In this document: positions 54,884-64,000 of the stretch, in pieces
Numbering within the stretch: the stretch's first letter is position 1
Layout of the letters: each line of letters starts with the position of its first letter
Source: Quercus robur
Taxonomy: Eukaryota > Streptophyta > Magnoliopsida > Fagales > Fagaceae
Direction of reading: 5' to 3'
DNA length: 64,000 nt
Assembly: GCF_932294415.1 (NCBI RefSeq)
Contig: NC_065541.1
Span: 33,947,790-34,011,789 of the forward strand
Position numbers and translations under genes: made by a program
Notes under the pieces: model-generated
Seen by the model: only the letters and a program-made list of their open reading frames with translations
Databases searched by the model: none
Told to the model about the DNA's origin: nothing

Positions 54884-57800
54884 ATGGAAGGAGGAGCTAG
54901 TGGAAATGGCACTTCTTGTATGATGGGGTTTGAAGACAACAATATGATGATGCCTCTAATGAATTCTGGTCATGAAGCAAATAGTAATTTTAAGCCATTT
55001 CTTCCTCTACCTTTGAACACCAATTCTTATGGCCAAAAGACCTCTGGTTTGATGCCTCCGCAAGATATTGTGAACCGCATGGAGACCAACAATAGTAGTT
55101 GTATGACTATGAGGGCAAAGATTATGGCTCATCCTCTCTTCCTTCGACTATTGGCAGCTTATGTCAATTGTCAAAAGGTGATGAATTCTAACTTCTACAT
55201 AGTCAAATTCAAACCTCTCTCTCTTTCTCATCAGAAGCCCAGTTCATGGAAAAGTTTTGGTTTTTTATTTTATTTTATTGTCTCTCTTGCTCTTTCTTAG
55301 CAAAGGCTTATAAACAGATAGAATTTTCAGAATCTCTTTTTCATTATAATTGGCAGTGGTTTTTGTAGTCCACGAAAGAATAATCAGAAACCTGCTCCTA
55401 GTTTAAACCCTCAACTGTCCCTTTCTTCATGTTGGTTTCTCTCTCACTCTCTCCAATAAAACCATTTGTTGGATTCTGTGATGAAGGGTTCCTTCAAGAT
55501 TTTATAGTGGAAAGCCAAATGTCCCCTTTTTCTTTTTATTTCTTAAATGGTTTTTTTCTTTTCCCACTAGTTTTATTTGCATGGCGTTGTTATTTTGATG
55601 CTAGAGAAAATGCTAATGATCGTAGGTTGGGGCATCTCCTGAAGTGGTGGCTAGGTTAGAGGAGGTCTATGCTAATTCTGAAGCTGCCATGGGTGGTAGG
55701 TCAGGAACAGTTTGCATAGGTGAAGACCCTGGACTGGACCAGTTCATGGAGGCCTATTGTGAGATGCTCACCAAGTACGAGCAAGAACTCTCTAAACCTT
55801 TCAAAGAGGCCATGCTTTTCTTCTCAAGGATCGAGTGCCAGCTCAAAGCCCTAACAGTTTCTTCCTCAGATTCAGCTGGTGGTGACACTCTTAATCCTCT
55901 TTTCTTGATCATCTAAACCTTTTTTAATTGAAATCTAAAGTAACTGTTTTGTTTTTTGTCTTTTTCCCTTCAAAGAGGTCATGTTTTTTGTTTTTGTTTA
56001 TCAGAGGTAGACAGATAGGTAGAGGGTCAATCCATGTGCTATGGAAGTGCCAGACGAATAATTGAGCTTGATCAGTCTATACAAAAGGAAATTTCTTGTT
56101 TGGAGGCTAGAGTAAAGGGGTACCAGATGGGGTATAGATGTCTATAGATTTAACTCTCTTCTGTTTGTCTGTGTCTACAATTGGATATTTGCCATCTTAT
56201 TGTTAGTCTTTTCTGGCCTAAACTGTCTGAACTTCTGAACCCTTCTAGCCTTTTAGGGTTTCTTTTATAAGTTATTTGAGAGGTTTTTAAAATTATTAAA
56301 GAAACAATGGAGAAAGGTTTCAGGCTGGAGAGAGACAAATGTCACTTTTATGATAAATGTTTGAATGCAGTTGCTCGAACATCTAATATTTGATTTCAAC
56401 TGAGAAGGAAAATAAAATGGTAGATATTGTAGAAATGTGAAAAACGGATATTTAATTCGTAGTTGTAAGTTTATTACTGTTTGTATGTTACTGGTAAAGA
56501 GAGGAAATTGCATCTCAAGTTTATGAGGTTGCTGTTCACTTTCAATATGGCGGAAAGGGATATATGTGAAAGAACAATCAAAACCTTGTAGCGTGAGGGA
56601 GAGAAACACAAGTGAAGAACTCATGAAATGATCTTCTCCATATATCTTCTATTGTAATGGAATTGGGGCTAGGCTTGAATATGGAAAGTTCATTCGTTGA
56701 AGGTAGGTGATCATCATGGTTGCCTGTTTTGGAACAAAAGAGCTACTTTGACATCAACTGAATGTCTTAGCGTAAATTGAAACCGTACATTTTGCTATTG
56801 ATCGTAGAAAGAGGGAAATGGTCTTCTCATATAAAAAAATGCAGTTGATCGGATGAACTCCACTTGGCATATTAATGCACCATATATAGTTTTCAGCACA
56901 CAAAAATTCATGTATTAAAATGCTCGGGTTATCATAGCTTCTTATTTACTTGTATGAGTCTTTCTTTTCTTCTCTCTTTTTAAATTTAGATAGCTTCCAT
57001 CCCTATTTTATTTTCAGATAGCTATTCCTAGAGTCCAGGAAAGACTTTTCTCTAGCCCTTTAAAAAAATTATATATTAATTTAGTCCTCCAAGCTTGATT
57101 AAGTCGGGGTCTGTATTCATTTTGTAGAAGCAAGCTTTGTCTTGCTAAAAAGGGATCTCTACCCGTATTCAGATAGTATTGTGAAGTGCATGCATTGAAC
57201 TCTTGCTAGCCTTTTGCTGAAAATAGATTAGCAAAGTAGCGCTTTTAAACTGTATTAACTACCAAAATTGAGCAATTGTTATTAGTAAATTTGTATTCAA
57301 TTATCAGTTGTGCCTTTTCAATTGTGAATTTTTAATGCTGAGTTTTTCTACTCTAGCTATGCATATGATGGATTGATGTAACATGATCAATCCAAGTATA
57401 TTATCATATATGTTTATAATAATGAAAAATAGCTCCTTTCGAACATATCTATGTGATCTAACAGTTGGAAGAGTCTACCATATGTATAAGTAGTAGTATA
57501 TTAGGCAATCGCATATCTATGTGATCTAACAGTTGGAAGAGTCTACTATACGTATAAGTAGTCGTATATGAGGTAATCTCACATCGGAAATGGTGGAATT
57601 AACTTAAAAGATTGAAAGTTAAAATGGTTTGATTTTCAAAAGCTCTCTCGAGCAAGCCTCGCGAAAGAATTAATTGAAGGTTCTGTTTGAGGATCGTGCG
57701 GGTGAGTTGTCGTGCTAGATTGAGTGAAGTTTCAGTTTTCAATGACTTTTCAATTGTGACTAAATTAATTAACAAGAATACAAGAAAATCCTAAGAATTC

Positions 57801-60229
57801 TCTAAGATTGCTATTTGTAGAAGTAAAAGGGGCTTTGTTGTATTCTAAAGGTGATTTGTCACTATCCCATTATTAAACTCTCAAAGAGTGGGAGCAAATA
57901 TTTTCTTAAAGACAACAATTCAACGCACCTCAAAGGTAAAACTTTGATTGATTCTTTTTCTTTTCATCTCATATTCCTAACATATTTAGCTGACATTATG
58001 GATTCATTCCTTAAACTGTATAAAGTACTGATATTTTCAATTAGAATACCCATCTCACTATAACACTTTGAATGTTATTTATCAATCTATCTCAAATTCT
58101 TCATTAATGGTGACATTCTTTGTTGCTCCAACATAGGCTTGATTTTTTACAAGTAAACAAACATTGATGGTAACAAATTCTATAACACGATAAAGCTAAT
58201 TAATGGACACTTGTATCTACACTTTTCTTCTTAAAAAGACTTTCAGATATTGTGATGCACTAGCTTGACTTGAACTCCCATAGATCATGTCTAGACAAAT
58301 AGAAGCAGGGTGGCGAGCAGGCATCTACTGAGTTGATTAGGATCATAATGTACCACCAAGTTCTACAGCTGACATCCACGACGGCTCACTCTATCGGAAC
58401 TGACGTGATGGTAGCCCTTTCTCTTTCTTTTTTTGGCGGCTCGACTTACCTATCAGTTATTCAATGACTTAGTAAGTCATTATAATCTAGCCTCTAGGTC
58501 ACCCCTACGAGAACTGATCACAAAACCACAACTCATTTGATCCCATAATCAATGAGTTGTGTCTAATTACTCAATGTGGTAATTAGCTCTGATACCAAAC
58601 AATACAAACCTATTCAATGACTTAGCCATTTTAATCTAGCCTCTAGGTCGCCCCCTCCAAGATTTGACCACATACTCGACGTGGTGGTTGGCTTCGATAC
58701 CAAATGTTATAAACCCATAGGTAGAACTCACCCTTGAAAACCGGCTTGTAAGGAAATGGTGCCCAAGAGCTTTTATATATATATATATATATATATACAT
58801 ATGTTTAAGCTTACACTTAAGTAATGTGGGACACTAGGATTATAATAGTGGTATAAGCAGACATGGCTAACGCTTTTTCTTGGATCATTCAAAGCCAACC
58901 CTGTAACCTCATGTGGGTTCAGACACTGTCCTACAAATTGGGCCATGATGAGGATGTCAGCGATTTAAGTGGGAGAGTTTATAATGCTCCATATTGATTG
59001 GATATTGATTGAGTGTGTTGTGTGGGTGTGTTTTAAGTCTCACACTAGGCATATATTAGGTTGAAATGGGATTTATAAACAATTATAATGAGACTTAATT
59101 GTAAGCAGACTAGCCTTTTTGAGATTTGGTGCAGATGCTACTAGCACTTTCCTTTGAAAATTACACATACTTTATTTAGTGATTCATCATAATAATTATT
59201 TGTATTATAATTGTTCCTGAACACTGATTGAAGTCCTGAAAAACTCCGGAGTTGAAAATATTATTTAGTTTTTGCATAAAATATCTTTAGGAACTATGAA
59301 TGACTCCACATATTTCCATTATTCAGTGATTTATCAGAGTCTCTCTCTCTCTCCCTTCATACTATTACTTTGAATTGATGTGATTACTGTCTCAAATTTT
59401 TAGCCATCCTACAAGCATTTGATATGAGTTATTGATGAAATCAGTTATAATTTATTGTTTTAAAATTCCTCAATCTTTGTATTATGGTATTTTTGTAAAA
59501 TGAATCAAGAATGCCTACCTGCACCTCTAGTAATTTTCTTATCTGATCTCTTGGCCTCCATTATAGGTCGAAATGGATCTTCTGGGGAAGAAGTTGATCT
59601 GAATGACAACAGCATAGATCCTCAAGCTGAAGACCAGGAACTGAAAACTCAGCTTCTGCGTAAGTACAGTGGATATCTGGGCAGTCTAAAGCAGGAATTT
59701 CTGAAGAAGAAAAAGAATGGGAAATTACCAAAGGAAGCCCGGCACCGGTTGCTAGACTGGTGGAGCAGACACTACAAGTGGCCATACCCATCGGTATGTA
59801 TATATAGCCTATATCCTTGTTCATTTTACATTAGTTCTGTGCCAAAATCAACCACACATTGATGTTGATTCTATCCTAGAAGTTTATAAGTTTGCATTTT
59901 AACCCTAGAACTCTTTGAAATGAAATATTAGAAAGTGGCCATGTTAGAAATGGTTTGTTGACCATCCCATAAGAGATTGATTTGTTCTTGTTGGGATAAT
60001 TCAATTTGTCATGCTTATTCAGGAGTCCCAGAAGGTGGCACTTGCAGAATCAACGGGTCTGGATCTGAAACAGATAAACAATTGGTTCATCAATCAGAGG
60101 AAACGCCATTGGAAGCCTTCAGAGGACATGCAATTTGTTGTGATGGATGGTACTCATCCCCACTACTACATGGACAATGTTATGTGCAATCCCTTTCCAA
60201 TGGATTGCGCAAATATGCTCCTTCAATGA
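54884..60229 (+). CDS. STM: class I KNOX homeodomain protein, SHOOT MERISTEMLESS type
   Basis: Nuclear TALE homeodomain transcription factor that keeps shoot meristem cells undetermined; KNOX I proteins pair with BELL proteins. Exons: 54884-55177, 55626-55878, 59567-59793, 60023-60229, GT-AG and in phase, 326 residues. KNOX1 about 78-119 ([21 protein letters not shown] + [13 protein letters not shown]), KNOX2 about 130-176 ([32 protein letters not shown]), ELK 207-228, TALE homeodomain 229-290 with PYP at 255-257 and recognition helix [11 protein letters not shown] at 279-289. The C-terminus ([18 protein letters not shown]...NPFPMD) is the STM/SBH1 type, not KNAT1 or KNAT2/6. It is shorter than STM (382) because the N-terminal H/Q/S-rich region is reduced. 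Intron positions match KNOX I genes; intron 3 is 3688 bp and full of small repeats. It could be the main STM or an STM paralogue. Confidence 0.95.
57444..57579 (+). repeat. 68 bp tandem duplication in KNOX intron 3
   Basis: 'catatctatgtgatctaacagttggaagagtctac' begins at 57444 and 57512; the copies differ at a handful of sites. Confidence 0.9.
58560..58870 (-). repeat. LTR-retroelement (TRIM-like) remnant in KNOX intron 3
   Basis: AGCTCTGATACCA (58586-58598) is the inverse of the tRNA-Met primer site. A second, changed copy (TTCGATACCA, 58693-58702) stands directly before TGTTATAAACCCATAGG, which continues as 'tagaactcacccttgaaaaccggcttgtaagg...atgtgggacactagg', the LTR text of common small non-coding plant retroelements. 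An (AT)n (58774-58796) lies inside. Broken and old; boundaries are approximate. Confidence 0.55.
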
Positions 60230-60833
60230 CATTTTACTGTCACTGTAACAATATTGATGCAACTCTGTTAACCTATCAAAAAATATTTATATTGATGCAA
60301 CTCTGTTATGTATGAGAATGAGACGCTCTAATATTTATATTTAACTGCTTGACGTTCCAGAACTGCTATTCAAGTACATGTTTGTACCAGTTTTCCATTG
60401 ACCAAAATTACCTTGGTTTATATTTAGCTTACCACCTTCAAGCAGGGGTTGGCCAAGTGTAGCAAGGCTTAATTACTTTGCTAGATGTGACACACTGACA
60501 TGGTTGAAGCACATTGAATTGATGCTTAGAATGCACAATGCTCACCATTAAAGTTTTTCTGAAGTACAGTAGGACTAGTTCACTAGTGGCATATCATACA
60601 GATTTGGTTTGCCTCCCTGTCCCAATTCCCTTTTTTATGATAGGTGTTGGAACGTCATGAATCATGTAGCCTTTGGTGGCCACAACGTCGCCTAGTCAGC
60701 TAAGCATATGTTGTTCGATAATGTCAACCCCTATTTTGCCTCACCAGTATATACTCCACAAAAGTTGGTAGTGTTGATGCCAAAAAGGCTGTAACAGCGC
60801 AGTGGCATGTGAAAGTCGTGTTCTAGACTTCTA
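60230..60833. other. KNOX 3' UTR and downstream spacer
   Basis: No further gene. AATATT-rich sequence with probable polyadenylation signals around 60280-60400. Confidence 0.45.
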
Positions 60834-61300
60834 GAGGGTGTTTGGTCACTAATTTCAAAACATAGTGTTCAGTGTTTAAACACTGAACACTATTGTTCAA
60901 AAACAAAAAACTACGTTCGGTAGACCATTCCGGAACAGGGGTGTTTGAAATATATTGTTCAAAACATATGTTTAAAACAATGGTTTTTGAAATCACCTTC
61001 GAACTGATTTTTAACAACAAAAATTAGTGTTGAGTGTCACTTTCGTAATTAGGTTGAACACTATTATGGGCCCACTGGTCAGCTTTTTGAAAGAATTGTC
61101 TACTCTCTCACCCACACAGACAGCAACCCAGCAGCTTTTAAAAAATATTTTATATTTATTTTGTACTTTGCTGATTTAAAAAATATTTATTTTGTACTTT
61201 ACTCAGCTTTTTTTACCATCTAACACACACATACCAAACACATATTTTATATTTTTGAATACTGAAACATGTTATTTAAACCATGATACCAAACACATTT
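60834..61300. mobile_element. probable MITE with a 32 bp palindrome
   Basis: It starts GGTGTTTGGTCAC and has ACCAAACACATTT near 61286, a likely pair of inverted ends. Inside, 60862-60893 is a perfect palindrome (half-site ATAGTGTTCAGTGTTT), and 'gtttgaaatatattgttcaaaacatatgtttaaaac' repeats related words. Ends and target duplication are not certain. Confidence 0.45.
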
Positions 61301-62217
61301 TTTTGTTTTATAAACAATAAAAACATGTATTTCAATAACACTTTTTAAACTACAATTTTCACATCTTTTTAAATAACAATTTTTGAACTCTATAACACTA
61401 CAAATTAGCTACTTTTAACTTTCAATTTTTTAGTTTATTCACCTGTATACATACATTTCTTGAAACATTCAAAATTCCCATTATCACTTGCACAAAATCT
61501 CTAAATCAATTCAACCCCCCCCCCAAAGAAAAAAAGAAAATAGAGCCTGGAAGTGGAAATCCTCAAAATCAATTCTTCATTGATATTCTCAAGTTGCCCA
61601 AAACTTAATTCTCCATCATTATTGTCCATGAATCCAAGATGCTTTTTTTTATTTTTTTTTCTCAATAAAACTTTTTTTAGGGATTATTAATCAATGCCTT
61701 GAGGGCATTCGTTAGCATTTTCCATAATTAAAATCAAAATTTGACATTGCAAGGGAAAACTGTTGTTAGCCAACAAAGCCGTTGTCAATGACACGTGAGG
61801 TGGTAGTGGAGGCCGGAACAACATCATCAATAGCCTTATCGTCCCCCATATGGCCAATGAAATGCCAAAATCTCTCTCAATATTGATTTATTTTATTTTA
61901 TATAATTTCGTTTGTTTAAATTTGATCAGTCTTTTTGTTTTTGTTTTGGGTTTTGTGTAAAGAAGGGTTTATATTTCCATGGGTGTATTGTACTAATTAT
62001 GAGAATTCATTTTTTTGTTAAAAAAATTTGAATTTATCGGAAAGTATTAAAATAGGGGCTATTGCATATTTCTAATAAATCAAGGGGGACATTACTCAAT
62101 TTTAAAGTTTAGAAGGGGGTTCCATAATTAAAAATTAAAAAATAAAAAAATAATAGAGGGGGTTATAGTGTACCCCATAGTTAAAGGGGGAAATTACAAT
62201 TAACCCCAATATTAATC
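61301..62217. other. AT-rich intergenic stretch
   Basis: No gene. C-run at 61517-61526; T-runs near 61642-61680. Confidence 0.4.
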
Positions 62218-62475
62218 TTAGCCTTCGTTTGGATAGTGCTGAAAAGCACGCATCTGCATCTGCATCTGCATTTGCGCTTTTTTTTTTTTTGAGAAATGTA
62301 TTTCTATGGTTTTTATGCTTTTTCAGTGGGTTCCGTGCACTATTCATGGGACCCATAAACTTCTTTTTTCAGCAAAACTTTCATTAAAAATGGGTCTCAC
62401 AGTACCATTCATACATTTAAAAATTATTTTATTATAATATTTTCAGTAATAAGCGGTATCTAAATACACCCTTAA
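62218..62475. mobile_element. MITE with TTAGCCTTCGTTTGGATA ends
   Basis: Left 'ttagccttcgtttggata' and right 'ggtatctaaatacacccttaa' are imperfect inverted copies. Inside, CATCTG repeats (62252-62270) and 'gggttccgtgcactattcatgggaccc', words shared with other MITEs of the GTTTGGAT group. Target duplication not resolved. Confidence 0.6.
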
Positions 62476-63145
62476 TATATTTAGAATGGTTTAAAGATGA
62501 AAATAAACCAGTTTAAGGTCAAATCCCCTATGGTATAAATAGAAAAGAATACCCAAAGCTCGCACAAGTAGTAGCCCACCAATTCTTCAAGAAATCATTC
62601 CATACTAGCTTTATAGTCTAAAAATTCATCTTTCACATGCTCACTTTTATATATCATATCACTACACCTTTTCAGCGATATCACTAGTTTTAAATTCCCC
62701 TTTTAAATTCTAGTAAAAGAAATGAACTACCATAAAATAAAAATAAAAACACATTATTTTAGAATCGTGTTCTCCCCCTCCCTAATCAGATTCTTGCTTA
62801 CTTTTTCAATTGGTTGTTAGTTTGCTCAAATATTATTATTATCTATGCTAGAAATTATTTATTTGAATAAATAAGCTCGTTAAGTAGATTTACCATTTCT
62901 TTTTGTTAAAGTGTTATATAAATCTATCCCAATAGAAAAGTAGGGGATAAAAAATATTTAATTTTCCTTTCACATATTTGTAAAAGAAAACCGAGACATA
63001 AAACAAAAACAAAAAAACTTTTTGTCTTTTCCCAAGTGCACACATAAGTTTCAAAAATCTATTTATTTTAAGTATAATTATATGTTTACACATTAAATTA
63101 ATAAAAACGCACAATATGATTGGGAAATTAGAACTTACCGAAACC
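62476..63145. other. AT-rich intergenic stretch
   Basis: Nothing recognised. Confidence 0.4.
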
Positions 63146-63562
63146 ATTTTAGTAAGGACAAAATTTAGCTACAAAATTGTTAGAGCCTGAAACTACAATC
63201 TTACTCAATAAAATAAATATTACTTCATATTTTGAAAATCTAACCGTTAAATTACATGTTCTTTAGGCTTTTAATACATTTGTCAAATTTTGTATCAATC
63301 AGATATTATTTGTTATATGATCTATAAGCTTATATTTTATGCATAATTTTAAATTACAAAAAATTACAATTTAAACAATTTATTGATGATATAGCTATGA
63401 ATCTTTAATTTTCTAGAAATTTTGTAATCATGGAGGATTTAAGAAAAAGATGTAATCCAATAGTGAATTTGTCAAAATTCACCTCCAATAAAAAGTTATT
63501 AAGTAAGGTTGTAGTCTTAAACTACAACAAATCTTGTAGCTAAATTTTGTCTAGTAAGTAAA
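63146..63562. mobile_element. long-TIR MITE, about 415 bp
   Basis: The left 70 bp (with GACAAAATTTAGCTACAA and 'aactacaatcttactcaataaa') recur inverted at the right (63488-63562, with TTGTAGCTAAATTTTGTC). No coding sequence. Confidence 0.72.
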
Positions 63563-63696
63563 AGGAATGTGATAGTACTGGATCTCAACCACCCGCAACC
63601 GCTACTGCTGCCACTATCATCGTCGCCACCGACTCTTCCACCGCTGCCACCGCCGCCACTGACTCTTCCGTCGCCGCACCACATAATAGCAAATAA

Positions 63697-64000
63697 TCAT
63701 CTAGTGTTAACAAGTGATTTCCTTAACCCCAAATTATACTTATACATTACTGCGTATTTTGTGAAGTATTCCCAAACTTTTTGACGAAATGTATTTTGTG
63801 TTTGTTCATTACTATATATGGCATCAACACTAATATTGAGCCATGTTGACACTAGGAGTTGATCTTCCTCTACACTAAAGAGTCTAAAGTTAGAGCCCTG
63901 TTTTCCTTTTTGTAGAAGAGGCATTTTCAACTTGAGGTAGAGAATCAGAAACTGACATAGGACTATTTTGAGATGTTCCCAAAAGTTGTGATTCAATTTC
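63697..64000 (-). pseudogene. PIF/Harbinger-associated Myb/SANT-like protein fragment (off right edge)
   Basis: On the minus strand, residues read [28 protein letters not shown] and then [14 protein letters not shown]. This is the Myb/SANT-like domain of the large plant family often called NAM-associated or 'glutathione S-transferase T3-like', which belongs to PIF/Harbinger transposons and genes derived from them. The domain ends at a stop after 'SLVNTR'. The remainder would lie beyond base 64000, so whether it is a live gene, transposon ORF1 or remnant cannot be decided. A short P- and L-rich frame on the other strand (63569-63784) is a shadow of a CCG-repeat. Confidence 0.6.

Noticed and set aside
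59500-59566. Longer KNOX exon 3 starting at an ATG at 59500
   Set aside because: The TTATAG acceptor at 59566 restores the KNOX reading frame, and upstream residues do not match the family.
63569-63784. Proline-rich plus-strand frame
   Set aside because: Comes from a CCG/CCA repeat opposite the Myb/SANT-like fragment.

Overview
This is nuclear DNA from a flowering plant, almost certainly a woody eudicot. It is AT-rich, its genes have short exons with GT-AG introns, and it carries five recognisable eudicot host genes among many transposon remains. The species cannot be named from the window; some repeats feel like Fagaceae or a related rosid tree, which is only an impression.

Host genes, left to right. 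(1) 10245-12687 (+): an NPF6.4/NRT1.3-type nitrate/peptide transporter, five exons, 599 residues. (2) 13230-13637 (-): mitochondrial-type ribosomal protein uL30m, two exons, 107 residues, convergent with the transporter. (3) 15487-16773 (+): a small organelle-targeted RRM protein of the S-RBP11 type, four exons, 140 residues, divergent from uL30m. (4) 43971-47543 (+): PUX5, a UBA-SEP-UBX cofactor of CDC48/p97, four exons, 419 residues. (5) 54884-60229 (+): a class I KNOX homeobox gene of the SHOOT MERISTEMLESS type, four exons, 326 residues, with a 3.7 kb third intron. All five look intact, with every exon junction in phase. They do not form an operon-like or pathway unit.

Repeats fill the rest. 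1-2580 is the 5' part of a minus-strand Ty1/copia fossil with its LTR. 3462-4105 looks like a solo LTR. 23595-28997 is an essentially full-length but decayed L1-type LINE on the minus strand, flanked by a ~21 bp target duplication. 30650-33018 is a 2.37 kb solo LTR with a perfect 5 bp target duplication. 33742-38437 is a Ty3/gypsy fossil nested in a small inverted-repeat element, with the left flank present a second time before its right LTR. DNA-transposon derivatives with readable ends include a Stowaway-type MITE (7394-7751), hAT-type elements (21509-22175, 50464-50657), a long-TIR Mutator-type element (41113-42290) and several other inverted-repeat elements. Four copies of one tRNA-derived SINE family are present. 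A fragment of a PIF/Harbinger-associated Myb/SANT-like gene runs off the right edge.

The most unusual signal is a swarm of about a dozen very short insertions (13-67 bp). Each is little more than a poly(A) tract plus a few 5' bases, and each is bracketed by an 10-19 bp direct repeat of host sequence. They look like target-primed reverse transcription that stopped almost at once. Several end in the same TTTCTC-A(n) as the L1 in this window; three share TTCAGC-A(n).
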